Shown: piece by piece, positions 24,198 through 32,919 of the stretch
Numbering within the stretch: the first letter of the stretch is position 1
Layout: each line of letters opens with the position of its first letter
NCBI RefSeq assembly: GCF_024505145.1
Contig: NZ_JANIAA010000034.1
Span: forward strand, 1 to 64,000
Source of the DNA: Streptomyces rugosispiralis
GTDB lineage: Bacteria; Actinomycetota; Actinomycetes; Streptomycetales; Streptomycetaceae
Length of the DNA: 64,000 bases
Direction: 5' to 3'
Program-made: the position numbers and the translations under genes
Notes under the pieces: generated by a model
Database searches by the model: none
Told to the model about the DNA's origin: nothing
Seen by the model: the letters and a program-made list of their open reading frames with translations, nothing else

Positions 24198-26870
24198 TCA
24201 GGTCCGGCCGCCCGACGGGCGGGACTGGCCCGTGCCCTTGACCGCGTCCAGCGCGTAGACGCAGCGGTCCTTGCTGCACGCGTACACCACGCCCCCGGCT
24301 GCCACCGGGGATCCGGTGATCTCGCCGCCGGTCGCCAGCTTCCAGCGCAGCTGTCCGCCCGCCGCGTCCACCGTGTAGAGGCAGTGGTCGGCCGAGCCGA
24401 AGTGGACCCGGCCGTCGGCGACCACCGGCGAGCCGATGACCTCGCCGCCCGCCGCGAACCGCCACTTGGGTGTGCCGGTCACCGCGTCGAGCGTGTAGAG
24501 CGCGCCGCCGCTGCCCAGATGGACCGAGCCGTCGGCCACCAGCACCGGCTCGACGGACTGCCGGGCCTCGGTGGCGATGCGCCAGCGGTCCCGGCCGTTC
24601 GCCGCGTCCAGCGCGTACACCGTGCCCAGATAGTCGGCGATGTAGATACCGCCGCCGGTCACCGCGGGCCCCGGCGCGTACGCGGGGGCGCACAGGAAGA
24701 CGGCGGGCGCCTCGAAACGCCACCGCACATCCCCGCGGGCGACGTCGAGCGCGAGCACCCGCGTGCCCGCCGAGACGTAGACCACCCCGTCGGGCGCCGC
24801 CAGCAGACGCAGCGGCACCCCGCCGCACGACGCCGCGTCGCCCACCGGATACGACCAGCGCTCCGCGCCGGTGCGCGCCTCCAGGGCGCGCAGCCGCGCG
24901 TCCGCCCACACATACACCGTGCCGTCGTGGACGGCCGGGCCGGACTCGGGCGTCTCGAAGTCGGTCTGGAGGCCCTGCATCTCCCACAGCAGCTCGCCGT
25001 TGGCCGCCTCCCACGCCTGGACGCCGCCGCCGCGGGTGCCGGTGACGACCGTGCCGCGGTCGACCTTGAGCGAGTAGACCCAGCCGTCGGTCGACAGCCG
25101 CCAGCGCTCGGCGCCGTCCTCCGCGTCCAGCGCGTACAGCGTGGGGCCGTCGGAGGCGTGGATCCGGCCGTTCTCCACGGCCATCGCCCATGCCACGTCG
25201 CGGGTCTTGAACTGGCGCCGGCCGGTGCCCACGTCCAGCGCGTGCACCTCGAACGAGGTCACGTACAGCAGATCCCCGGCGACCGCCGGGGTGCCCCAAA
25301 CGTCATTGGACATGCGGAACCGCCACGGGCGCCAGCGGCCGTGCCCGGCTCCGCCGGGCGGCTCGGGCGGCTCGGCCGACGGGGAGTGGGTCGGCGGCGG
25401 GACGGCGGCCGTGCCGTCGCCCCCGTTCAGCCCGCCGCTCGTCACCCCGACCGGCGGGCGCACCCAGCCGGTGGCGGGCCCGGTGCCGTGCTGAGGTTGC
25501 GGGTCCCGCGCGTCGGCGGCCCGGAGCCCCGGGCCGATCGGCACCTGCGAACCGGGCAGCCGCACCGACCCGTCGGCCCCGGCGGGCGCCGGAGCGGGCG
25601 CCGGAGCGGCGGACGAGGCGGCGGCGGACGGGGCGGCGTGCCGCCCGGGCCCGATGGAGCCCAGCGCGCTGGGCGGGCTCGCGGCCTCCGGCGCACGCAG
25701 GCCGCCGCGCGGATCGCCCACGCCCACGGGCTCCCAGCCGCTCGGCGCGGCGGGCCCGCCCGCGGCGGCGCCGTGCCGCCCGCCATGGCCGTCCGCGGCG
25801 GCTCCCGCGGCGGGGGCGTACGAGGGCGGCGGTGTGGGCGGGCGCTCGGGCGGCAGCGGCGCGGAGGGGCGGCTGCCCGCGCTCGCGGCGCTCCCCGCGC
25901 TCCCCGCGCTTCCGGCGTGGCCGCCGGGGCGGCCGCCTCCGGCCGCGGGCCGGGAGGAGCCGCGCACCTGGTTGCGGCCGCTGCGCTTGCGCTCGATGAG
26001 CGCGACGGCGCCGGGCGGCAGCCAGGCCGAGGCCGTACCGCTGTCGTCGGCGTTGGAGGCGAACAGATGCGGGGCCAGCTGGGACTGCAGATCGGCCGGG
26101 GACGGCCGCCGCTCGGGCTCCATCTGCATGCACGACTCGATCAGCGGCCGCAGCTCGTCGGGCAGCCCGGTCAGATCGGGCCCCTCGCGCAGCAGCATGA
26201 ACACGGTCTCCACCGGGTTGGCGCCGTGGAAGGGCGCGTGCCCGGTGGCCGCGAAGGTCAGGGTCGAGCCGAGCGAGAAGATGTCGCTCGCGCCCGTCAC
26301 ACTGCGCGAATCGCGCGCCTGTTCGGGGGACATATAGGCCGGGGTGCCGACCGCGACGTTGGTCATCGTCAGCCGGGTGTTCGAGACACCGGAGGCGATA
26401 CCGAAGTCGATCACGCGCGGGCCGTCCTCGACGACCAGCACATTGGACGGCTTCAGATCCCGGTGGACCAGGCCCGCGCCATGGATGGACTGCAGCGCCT
26501 CGGCGACCCCGGCCGCCAGCCAGCGCACCGCCTGGGCCGGCATCGGCCCGCACTCGTTGACGATTTCCTCGAGGGAGGGCGCCGGCACATAGGCCGTGGC
26601 CAGCCACGGCACCGCGGCGCGCGGATCGGCGTCCACGACCGCGGCCGTGTAGAACCCGCTGACCGCGCGGGCCGCCTCCACCTCACGGGTGAATCGGACA
26701 CGGAACAGCTGGTCCTCGGCGAGTTCGGTCCGGACCGTCTTGATCGCGACCCGTCGGCCCGATGCCGAGCGGGCCAGATAGACCAGCCCCATGCCGCCCG
26801 CGCCGAGACGTCCGAGCACCTCGAAAGGGCCGATCCGCCTCGGATCGTGCTGCGTCAGCTGCTCCACCAC
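24198..26870 (-). CDS. afsK: AfsK, Ser/Thr kinase with PQQ-type propeller
   Basis: An 890-residue kinase. Residues 14-275 form the catalytic domain: Gly loop GRLGAGGMG (20-28), Lys44 in VAIKTV, HRDLKPSN (136-143), DFG (155-157) and SPEQA. A Pro/Ala/Gly linker of about 230 residues follows. The C-terminal 370 residues are tandem PQQ-like beta-propeller blades with repeated LYALDAEDGAERWR-type strands. No transmembrane helix was seen, as in known AfsK. AfsK phosphorylates AfsR in response to developmental cues. The start is the first of two GTG codons (26870), matching the MV(D/E)QLTQHDPRR start of the family. A TATTTT hexamer about 30 bases upstream may be the -10. Confidence 0.93.
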   Translation of the reverse strand: MVEQLTQHDPRRIGPFEVLGRLGAGGMGLVYLARSASGRRVAIKTVRTELAEDQLFRVRFTREVEAARAVSGFYTAAVVDADPRAAVPWLATAYVPAPSLEEIVNECGPMPAQAVRWLAAGVAEALQSIHGAGLVHRDLKPSNVLVVEDGPRVIDFGIASGVSNTRLTMTNVAVGTPAYMSPEQARDSRSVTGASDIFSLGSTLTFAATGHAPFHGANPVETVFMLLREGPDLTGLPDELRPLIESCMQMEPERRPSPADLQSQLAPHLFASNADDSGTASAWLPPGAVALIERKRSGRNQVRGSSRPAAGGGRPGGHAGSAGSAGSAASAGSRPSAPLPPERPPTPPPSYAPAAGAAADGHGGRHGAAAGGPAAPSGWEPVGVGDPRGGLRAPEAASPPSALGSIGPGRHAAPSAAASSAAPAPAPAPAGADGSVRLPGSQVPIGPGLRAADARDPQPQHGTGPATGWVRPPVGVTSGGLNGGDGTAAVPPPTHSPSAEPPEPPGGAGHGRWRPWRFRMSNDVWGTPAVAGDLLYVTSFEVHALDVGTGRRQFKTRDVAWAMAVENGRIHASDGPTLYALDAEDGAERWRLSTDGWVYSLKVDRGTVVTGTRGGGVQAWEAANGELLWEMQGLQTDFETPESGPAVHDGTVYVWADARLRALEARTGAERWSYPVGDAASCGGVPLRLLAAPDGVVYVSAGTRVLALDVARGDVRWRFEAPAVFLCAPAYAPGPAVTGGGIYIADYLGTVYALDAANGRDRWRIATEARQSVEPVLVADGSVHLGSGGALYTLDAVTGTPKWRFAAGGEVIGSPVVADGRVHFGSADHCLYTVDAAGGQLRWKLATGGEITGSPVAAGGVVYACSKDRCVYALDAVKGTGQSRPSGGRT

Positions 26871-26890
26871 TTGCCTGCCACCTCCCCGTG

Positions 26891-26913
26891 GGGGCTTGAA
26901 AAAATACAGCCCC
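26891..26913 (-). promoter_or_regulatory. Hairpin with T-rich loop upstream of afsK
   Basis: GGGGCT and AGCCCC flank an A/T-rich loop that on the minus strand reads TATTTTTTC. The loop may supply the afsK -10 (TATTTT), about 30 bases before the GTG. The whole structure could instead act in the leader. Confidence 0.35.
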
Positions 26914-27100
26914 GTGCAGCGTCTCACCGACAAACCAACCGGCGGCACGCATCCTGCATTCTCTCTGGCGAAGGCGGCGGTTGCGAACCCGGGGGCGAAT
27001 CGTCGTGTCATCGGGCGATACGGAGCCGGGGTCCATCCGGTTCGACCGGGGACCATCCAAGTGCCCGCAGGCCCGTATCGCCCAGTTATTCGCCCCGGGT

Positions 27101-28024
27101 TCAGCCCGCCGTCGAGGTGTCGATGACGGCGAAGGCCGCGCCCTGATTGTCCGCAAGGACCGCGAAACGCCCGTACGGCGTATCTTCGGCGGTCTTGAGA
27201 ACTCGCCCGCCCAGCCTGTGGGCCGTGCGCAGCGACTGATCGCAATCCGCCACCACAAAGTACGTCAGGAAGTGGGCGGGCAGAACGGCCGGGTACTCCT
27301 CACCCATCACGACGCGTCCGCCGATCGCGTGACGGGGGTCCGGGGGCTCTCCGCGCGGCGTCCACAGGACGACGTCGGCCGGCGCGCCCTCGGCGGGGCG
27401 CGGCGCGGAGGACGCGCCCGGAGGCGGCGCGGAGGGCGCCGCGGACGGCGTGGAGGGCGCCGCGGACGGCGGGGCGGGCCCTACTGGCGGCGGGGCGGGA
27501 GGCGGCGCGGAGGGCGGAGCGGGAGGCGGCGCGGAGGGCGTCATCCCGTAGCCGAAGACCGCCCGGTAGAAGGCGTCCACGGCGCGCGGCTGACGCGTGT
27601 GGACCTCGGCCCAGCCATACGACCCGGGTGTGCCGCGCCGCGCGAAGCCGGCGTGGCTCCCCGCCTGCCAGACCCCGAAGACGGCGCCGCCCGGGTCGGC
27701 GGCCGTCGCCATGACGCAGAACTCGTCGATCCACACCGGCGGGGTGATCACCCGGCCACCGGCCTCGCGGATCCGTACGGCGGTCGCGGCGGCGTCCTGG
27801 GCGGCGAAGTAGATGTTCCAGACGGTGGGCATCCGGCCGTCCGGCTTGGGCACCAGCCCCGCGACGTCCTTACCGCCGAGGAGGGCCCGGGTGAACGTGC
27901 CGTAGTCGGTGGCGATCTCCTGGAAGGTCCAGCCGAAGAACTCACCGTAGAAGCGCCGGCCCGCCGCGAGGTCGGACAGCAGCACATCCGCCCAGCAGGG
28001 CACGCCTTCCGCGAATGCCGCCAT
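27101..28024 (-). CDS. Two-domain VOC (glyoxalase-like) protein
   Basis: A 307-residue protein with two vicinal-oxygen-chelate domains: GVPCWADVLLSDLAAGRRFY opens the first and YGWAEVHTRQPRAVDAFY the second. The second is interrupted by a 50-residue Pro/Ala/Ser-rich insert at about 165-215 (PPSAPPPAPP type), coded by GCGGAGGGCG-like repeats. It ends with AAFAVIDTS. VOC pairs like this occur in glyoxalase/bleomycin-resistance-like and '27-kDa antigen Cfp30B'-like actinobacterial proteins; the substrate is unknown. The ATG at 28024 has GGAGG 9 bases upstream. It lies between afsK and the TetR gene, as a single unit. Confidence 0.8.
   Translation of the reverse strand: MAAFAEGVPCWADVLLSDLAAGRRFYGEFFGWTFQEIATDYGTFTRALLGGKDVAGLVPKPDGRMPTVWNIYFAAQDAAATAVRIREAGGRVITPPVWIDEFCVMATAADPGGAVFGVWQAGSHAGFARRGTPGSYGWAEVHTRQPRAVDAFYRAVFGYGMTPSAPPPAPPSAPPPAPPPVGPAPPSAAPSTPSAAPSAPPPGASSAPRPAEGAPADVVLWTPRGEPPDPRHAIGGRVVMGEEYPAVLPAHFLTYFVVADCDQSLRTAHRLGGRVLKTAEDTPYGRFAVLADNQGAAFAVIDTSTAG
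27415..27545. repeat. GGCGCGGAGGGC-like repeats inside the VOC gene
   Basis: Twelve- to eighteen-base units built from GGCGGCGCGGAGGGCG expand an Ala/Pro/Ser linker within the second VOC domain, in frame. Confidence 0.8.
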
Positions 28025-28480
28025 GGCCCGGATCCTCCCGCGTCCCTCGGTCCTCGGACTTGCTCGCCCCGGGGCGGGCACGCCTTGGAGCCCGCTCACC
28101 CCGGATCTTGCTCACAGCCCGTTTGGAGATGCTTGGCGCGTATTTGGAGCCGCTTGGTTCGTTCACCTCACTTGCCACGCTAACGGGGGATCGCCCGGTC
28201 TGCTCACCCCGGAACTCGCAATATTTGGCCAATCCTTTTGCCTCGGAGGCCGCTCCGGCCGCGTAATCCACCGTTGTTATCCACAGGCTGTTGATAACAC
28301 GATTCACACGTGTGGGTGAGCGGTGATTGAGGGCTTGACGACTGTGGACAGGGAGCGGTCAGGGGTCGGAATCAGCCATTCCAACCTGCTCAGCGAGGTT
28401 CGCAAACCCCCTCATCCCGCCCTAACCCCATTTGCACGCAGCCGAATCGCGCTCCGATCACCCCTCGGTAAGCTGACGGC
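28025..28480. other. Intergenic region before the TetR gene
   Basis: No gene is seen in 450 bases that are lower in GC than the surroundings. Visible items: a DnaA-box-like TTATCCACA (28277-28285) and a second near-match TGTGGACAG (reverse, 28343-28351); a perfect palindrome CACACGTGTG (28305-28314), which could be an operator; and a TAAGCT -10-like hexamer (28469-28474) that ends 6 bases before the TetR start. Confidence 0.5.
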
Positions 28481-29128
28481 ATGACAGGACAAGTACGCAC
28501 AGTCGACGGGCGGGTGGCCGGTCGTCGCGGGCAGGCGACGCGGCAGAAGCTGCTCGACTGCCTCGGCGAGATGCTCAGCACCTCCCCGTATCGAGACGTC
28601 AAGGTCATCGATGTCGCACGTAAGGCAGGGACCTCGCCTGCGACGTTCTACCAGTACTTCCCCGATGTGGAGGGCGCGGTCCTCGAGCTCGCCGAGGAGA
28701 TGGCGAAGGACGGCGCGGGCCTGACCGATCTGGTCGCCGACCGCTCATGGGCCGGCAAGTCGGGGACGACCGCGGCGGAGGACCTGGTCGAGGGGTTCCT
28801 CTCCTTCTGGCGCAAACACGACGCCATTCTGAGGGTGGTCGATCTGGGCGCCGCCGAGGGTGACAAGCGGTTCTACAAAATCCGCATGAAGATCCTCAAT
28901 TCCGTCACCAACTCCTTGACGGACGCCGTCAAGGAGCAGCAGGCCAAGGGCCGGATCGACGCGGACCTCAACCCCGGGGCCATCGCGGGCTCGCTGGTCG
29001 CCATGCTGGCGGCGGTCGCGGCGCACCAGAAGGGCTTCCAGAGCTGGGGCGTCAAGCAGGCCGACCTCCGGCCGAGCCTGACCTGGCTCGTCCACCTCGG
29101 CATCACCGGCCGTAAGCCGCCGAAGTAA
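28481..29128 (+). CDS. TetR-family regulator next to afsK
   Basis: A 215-residue TetR-type protein. The N-terminal helix-turn-helix covers about 15-65 (VIDVARKAGTSPATFYQYFP with recognition helix SPATFYQYF). The rest is an all-helical ligand domain with FWRKHDAILRVVDL and VAMLAAVAAHQKG. There is no ribosome site; TAAGCT ends 6 bases before the ATG, so the transcript is probably leaderless. The TCTGAYGG operator is absent from its own promoter, which argues against it being that regulon's regulator. A strong terminator follows. A TetR gene beside afsK is, as I recall, common in Streptomyces. Target and ligand are unknown. Confidence 0.85.
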   Translation: MTGQVRTVDGRVAGRRGQATRQKLLDCLGEMLSTSPYRDVKVIDVARKAGTSPATFYQYFPDVEGAVLELAEEMAKDGAGLTDLVADRSWAGKSGTTAAEDLVEGFLSFWRKHDAILRVVDLGAAEGDKRFYKIRMKILNSVTNSLTDAVKEQQAKGRIDADLNPGAIAGSLVAMLAAVAAHQKGFQSWGVKQADLRPSLTWLVHLGITGRKPPK

Positions 29129-29210
29129 CGAATCCGCACCCCTTCCCCCGGCCTCCCTGCCCCCGGCCCCTCCCGGCCGGCCGCCCGGCCGGGCCCGCAC
29201 GTCCTGTCAC

Positions 29211-29251
29211 GCCGCGGCGGATCACTCCCCAGTGATCCGCCGCGGCCTTTT
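29211..29251 (+). terminator. Strong intrinsic terminator after the TetR gene
   Basis: GCCGCGGCGGATCACT and AGTGATCCGCCGCGGC form a perfect 16-bp stem with a CCCC loop, followed by C and TTTT. This is the best rho-independent terminator in the window. Confidence 0.9.
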
Positions 29252-29396
29252 GCGGTCACCGGTTGGTCTGGGCATGGGCTCGCCCATGGGGGGGGGAGGG
29301 AACGGGGACCCCGCCGAGGCGCCGAGCACCCCCGGCCGGGGGTGCCGAGCACCCCCGATAGGAGGGGCGCTGGGCCCCCGAACCGGAGGGACCGGC

Positions 29397-29882
29397 TCAG
29401 CCCTCCTCCTCGGCGCGGTGGAGGCGGAAGAGGCGGATCTCGCGGTCCACCCGGGACTGGTAGGTCGCGTACGGCGGCCAGAAGGCGAGAACCGCGGCCC
29501 AGGCCGCCTCGCGCTCGGCGCCCTCCAGCAGACGTGCCCGGACGGCGAGGTCGCGGCCCCGCCAGCTGATCTCCGCTTCCGGGTGCTTCAGGAGATTCGT
29601 GGTCCAGACGGGATGGCCCGGACGGCCGAAGTTGCTGCCGATCAGGACCCAGGTGCCGCCGTCCTCCGGCATGCAGGCCAGCGGCGTACGGCGGGCAAGC
29701 CCCGACCTCGCACCTCGCGCCGTAAGGATCACGCCCGGCAGCATCCGCGCGCTCGGCAGCACCTTGCCACGGGTCAGCCGGTGGACCGTGCGGTCGAACG
29801 CGGGGATGACATGCGGCGCGACCTTGGCGAAGGCGCGGGTCGAGGACACCTTACGGACCAGCTTCACGCCGTAACCGGCCAT
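29397..29882 (-). CDS. Ddn-like F420-dependent nitroreductase-family protein
   Basis: A 161-residue split-beta-barrel protein of the deazaflavin-dependent nitroreductase (Ddn/DUF385) family. The signature LTARGARSGLARRTPL (phosphate side of F420) and TWVLIGSNFGRPGHPVWTTNLLKHPEA are characteristic. Its ATG overlaps the stop of the upstream acyl-CoA dehydrogenase by one base (TGATG), so it is translationally coupled and belongs to the TCTGAYGG regulon. It would reduce an enone- or quinone-like intermediate or nitro compound with F420H2; the true substrate is unknown. Confidence 0.85.
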   Translation of the reverse strand: MAGYGVKLVRKVSSTRAFAKVAPHVIPAFDRTVHRLTRGKVLPSARMLPGVILTARGARSGLARRTPLACMPEDGGTWVLIGSNFGRPGHPVWTTNLLKHPEAEISWRGRDLAVRARLLEGAEREAAWAAVLAFWPPYATYQSRVDREIRLFRLHRAEEEG

Positions 29883-31261
29883 CAGACCGTCACCGCCTTA
29901 CGGAGCCCATCGCGCCCGTCCGGCCCGTCTCGCCCGTCCGGCCCGTCTCGTCCGTCCGGCCCATCGTGTGTGCCGTCCCCGTTGGGACCGCCGCTTCCGC
30001 CGCTCCCGCCACGCTGTTCATGGCCACCGTAAGGAGCGCGATCGGCCGCGCCGAAGAGTCCCTCCCGTTCCGCGGCCCGCGCCCGCAGCCGGTGGACGGG
30101 GCCGAAGAGCAGCTCGTCAGAGGCGGCCCGCTTGAAGTAGAGATGCGCGTCATGCTCCCAGGTGAAGCCGATACCGCCGTGCAGCTGAACCGCCTCGGCC
30201 GCCGCCGTGCGCTGCGCCTCCAGCGCCTGCGCGAGCGCCAGCCCGCCCGCGACCGCGGCCTCCGTACCACCCGCACCGCCCTCGGCCGCGGCCCACGCCG
30301 CGTAGTACGCCGCCGAACGGGCCGCCTGCACCGCGACGTACACATCCGCCAGCCGGTGCTTGACCGCCTGGAAGGAGCCGATGGGACGGCCGAACTGCTC
30401 ACGCGCCCGCACATACTCGACGGTCCGCGCGAGGGCCGCGTCCGCCGCCCCCACGGCTTCGGCGGCGAGCACGGCCGCGGCCGCCGTACCCGCGGCCGCC
30501 AGCGCCTCGGCCACCGCCTCCCCGCCCCCGCTCCCGCCGTCGTCCACCCCCAGCAGCTCGGCCGAGACGTTCCGCAGCTCGATCCGGGCCTGCGGCCGGG
30601 TCGCGTCGAGTGCGGTCAGCCGGGTGCGGACCAGCCCGTCCGCCCCCGCCCGGACGAGGAACAGCAGCGTCCGCCCGCGCGTATAGCCCCCGGCGCGGGC
30701 GGCGACCAGCAGCAGTTCGGAGCTGTGCCCGCCCGGCACCTGCTCCACCTGCCCGTACAGCCGCCACCCCGCGCCGCCGTCCCGGTCCGGGCGCGCCTGG
30801 ACACCCCCCGCGCGCCCCCCACCGGCCCACGCGCCGTCCCGCACTCCTACGAGCCCCAGCGCTTCGGGCAGCGCACGCCCCGGCACCGCGAGTGCCGCCG
30901 TAAGGGCGCCGTCCGCGATGCGCGGCAGCAGTTCGGCGCGCTGCGCCTCCGTCCCGAGCGCGGCGACCAGGGGCGCGGCGAACACGGCGGTGGCCAGGAG
31001 CGGCGAGGGGAGCAGCACCCGCCCGGTCTCCTCACAGGCCAGCGCCAGCTCGATGACGCCGCAGCCGACGCCCCCGTACGCCGCCGGAAGGGCGAGGCCC
31101 GGCAGCCCGAGCGTCCGGGCGAGCCGCCGCCACAGGGCCTCGTCATAGCCGGGCGCGGTCTGGACCGCCGCCTTGACCTCGTCCGGCCCGCACCGCTCCC
31201 GCAGCAGAGCACGCAGCGTACGGCGGATCTCGTCCTGTTCCTCGGTGAACGCGGCGTCCAT
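29882..31261 (-). CDS. Acyl-CoA dehydrogenase family protein
   Basis: A 459-residue acyl-CoA dehydrogenase fold. N-terminal helices read FTEEQDEIRRTLRALL. The middle domain is compact and lacks the usual FAD-binding 'TEPxxGSD' block; the C-terminal helices have REQFGRPIGSFQAVKHRLAD and AVQLHGGIGFTWEHDAHLYFKRA. This pattern matches the non-FAD-contacting or beta-like subunits of heteromeric enzymes (FadE-type in steroid degradation), so it may need a partner elsewhere. The last 35 residues are Gly/Asp repeats (GPDGRD), from 15-bp tandem repeats. The -10 TAGTAT (31294-31299) and operator at 31280-31296 lie directly upstream. It is coupled to the Ddn-like gene. Confidence 0.82.
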   Translation of the reverse strand: MDAAFTEEQDEIRRTLRALLRERCGPDEVKAAVQTAPGYDEALWRRLARTLGLPGLALPAAYGGVGCGVIELALACEETGRVLLPSPLLATAVFAAPLVAALGTEAQRAELLPRIADGALTAALAVPGRALPEALGLVGVRDGAWAGGGRAGGVQARPDRDGGAGWRLYGQVEQVPGGHSSELLLVAARAGGYTRGRTLLFLVRAGADGLVRTRLTALDATRPQARIELRNVSAELLGVDDGGSGGGEAVAEALAAAGTAAAAVLAAEAVGAADAALARTVEYVRAREQFGRPIGSFQAVKHRLADVYVAVQAARSAAYYAAWAAAEGGAGGTEAAVAGGLALAQALEAQRTAAAEAVQLHGGIGFTWEHDAHLYFKRAASDELLFGPVHRLRARAAEREGLFGAADRAPYGGHEQRGGSGGSGGPNGDGTHDGPDGRDGPDGRDGPDGRDGLRKAVTV

Positions 31262-31279
31262 CGGCGAGCACCTCCGTTT

Positions 31280-31299
31280 TCTGACGGGCCGTCATACTA
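31280..31299 (-). promoter_or_regulatory. TCTGAYGG operator (site 5) at the dehydrogenase promoter
   Basis: TCTGACGGGCCGTCATA (31280-31296) overlaps a minus-strand TAGTAT (31294-31299), a good -10. The transcription start would fall inside the operator, about 20 bases before the ATG. Confidence 0.65.
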
Positions 31300-31454
31300 G
31301 GGATGCGCTCCCGACTTTCCCACCCCTGGCACCCCATCCACGACTAAGCTGCTGCCTCGCCCCACCACGTTCCTCCCCGTTCGCTCCGCCGGAGCGCGAC
31401 CGGACCGGCGGTGGCCCTGTCCTCCGGGGCCTGTCGGAGGAGCGAGGAGGGGTG

Positions 31455-31583
31455 ATGGACGATCGGAGCACGCAGGAGACGAGCGGCGCCCGGTGGACCG
31501 GCCCGGACAAGTGGCAGGTCGTGATCGGAGTGCTGAGTCTTCTGGTGGCGATCGCCGCTTGCGTGGGGCAGTTCCTGCAGTAG
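31455..31583 (+). CDS. Small single-helix membrane peptide
   Basis: A 42-residue protein with a strong ribosome site (GAGGAGGGG) four bases before the ATG. Residues 1-20 are polar (MDDRSTQETSGARW), then VVIGVLSLLVAIAACVGQFL forms one transmembrane helix ending near the C terminus. Longer in-frame starts lack a ribosome site. It lies alone between the divergent dehydrogenase and thiolase promoters. Function unknown; tiny tail-anchored peptides of this shape are common in Streptomyces. Confidence 0.65.
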   Translation: MDDRSTQETSGARWTGPDKWQVVIGVLSLLVAIAACVGQFLQ

Positions 31584-31717
31584 CCGGGCGCCCCGCGCGT
31601 GGTCCGGACGGGGCTTGTGTTCGAGGCGCGAGCACGGCCATACGGGAGATCGTCCGGACCACCCCCTTCCCCTCGGCCTCGGCGGGCTCGCGCATGCGCC
31701 CCTTCCGCTCCAGCGGA

Positions 31718-31740
31718 TCTGATGTACCGTCAGATTCATG
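31718..31740 (+). promoter_or_regulatory. Leaderless promoter with TCTGAYGG operator (site 6)
   Basis: TCTGATGTACCGTCAGA (31718-31734) contains a TACCGT -10 (31725-31730) that ends 7 bases before the ATG at 31738. There is no ribosome site. The operator thus lies over the -10 and almost reaches the start codon. Confidence 0.65.
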
Positions 31741-32916
31741 TCGCCCGCAGCGCAGCGCAACCGTAAGGTCGCCGTCGTCGGCGTCTCCCTCTCCGACTGC
31801 GGCCGCGTCGACACGGCCACCCCCTACGCCCTCCACGCCCAGGCCGCCCGCCGGGCCCTCGCCGACTCCGGTCTCGACCGGTCGGTCGTCGACGGCTTCG
31901 CCTCGGCGGGGCTCGGCACCCTCGCGCCGGTCGAGGTGGCCGAGTATCTGGGGCTACGGCCGACCTGGACCGACTCGACGGCCGTCGGCGGCTCCACCTG
32001 GGAGGTCATGGCGGCGCACGCAGCGGACGCGATCGCCGCCGGGCACGCCCGCGCCGTTCTGCTCGTCTACGGCTCCACCGCCCGCGCCGACATCCGCGCG
32101 GGCCGCCGCACCGCGAACCTCTCCTTCGGGGCGCGCGGACCGCTCCAGTTCGAGGTCCCGTACGGGCATACGCTGGTCGCCAAGTACGCGATGGCCGCGC
32201 GCCGCCATATGCATGAGTACGGCACCACGCTCGAACAGCTGGCGGACATCGCCGTTCAGGCGCGCATCAACGCCGGACACAATCCGGACGCCATGTTTCG
32301 CGAACCGATCACGGTCGATGACGTCCTGAGCGGCCCGATGATCGCCGACCCCTTCACCAAGCTGCACTGCTGCATCCGCTCGGACGGCGGCTGCGCGGTG
32401 CTGCTCGCGGCCGAGGAGTACGTACCGGACACGGCGAAGGCCCCGGTATGGGTGCTGGGTTCGGGCACGGCGGTCTCGCACACCACCATGTCCGAATGGG
32501 AGGACTTCACGGTCTCCCCGGCCGCGGCCTCCGGGCGGGCGGCCTTCGCGCGGGCGGGCGTCCGGCCGTCGGACATCGATGTGGCCGAGCTCTATGACGC
32601 CTTCACCTATATGACCCTGGTGACGCTGGAGGACCTCGGCTTCTGCGCCAAGGGCGAGGGCGGGGCGTTCGCGGCGAAGGGACGGCTCACGCGGGACGGC
32701 GAGCTGCCGACCAACACCGACGGCGGCGGACTCTCCGCCTGCCACCCGGGGATGCGCGGACTCTTCCTGCTGGTCGAGGCCGTACGGCAGCTACGCGGCG
32801 AGGCCGGGGAGCGCCAGGTGCGCAAGGCGGGCGGGCGGCTGCCGGAGCTGGCCGTGGCGTCGGGCACGGGGGGCTGGTTCTGCTCGGCGGGCACGGTGGT
32901 CCTGGGCCGCGGCTGA
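31738..32916 (+). CDS. Thiolase-like lipid-transfer protein without catalytic Cys
   Basis: A 392-residue Ltp-type thiolase homologue. VAVVGVSLSDCGR opens the fold. At the nucleophile region GGSTWEVMAAH has Thr instead of Cys. The C-terminal half keeps AELYDAFTYMTLVTLEDLGFC and ELPTNTDGGGLSACHPG. Loss of the thiolase Cys together with the YDAFT Tyr is expected for an Ltp2-type retro-aldolase rather than a thiolase. A DUF35 partner (33861-34355) is encoded 1 kb away on the other strand under a copy of the same operator. An oxidase-like gene follows after 170 bases of repeats. Confidence 0.8.
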   Translation: MSPAAQRNRKVAVVGVSLSDCGRVDTATPYALHAQAARRALADSGLDRSVVDGFASAGLGTLAPVEVAEYLGLRPTWTDSTAVGGSTWEVMAAHAADAIAAGHARAVLLVYGSTARADIRAGRRTANLSFGARGPLQFEVPYGHTLVAKYAMAARRHMHEYGTTLEQLADIAVQARINAGHNPDAMFREPITVDDVLSGPMIADPFTKLHCCIRSDGGCAVLLAAEEYVPDTAKAPVWVLGSGTAVSHTTMSEWEDFTVSPAAASGRAAFARAGVRPSDIDVAELYDAFTYMTLVTLEDLGFCAKGEGGAFAAKGRLTRDGELPTNTDGGGLSACHPGMRGLFLLVEAVRQLRGEAGERQVRKAGGRLPELAVASGTGGWFCSAGTVVLGRG

Positions 32917-32919
32917 CGG

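Noticed and set aside
24045..27146. 1033-residue plus-strand frame opposite afsK
   Set aside because: Antisense shadow of a kinase with intact HRDLKPSN and DFG motifs.
28277..28351. Replication origin
   Set aside because: Only two weak boxes; no dnaA, dnaN, gyrB or box cluster.
28481..29128. TetR as the regulator of the TCTGAYGG regulon
   Set aside because: Its own promoter lacks the motif and holds a different palindrome; the regulator is probably elsewhere.
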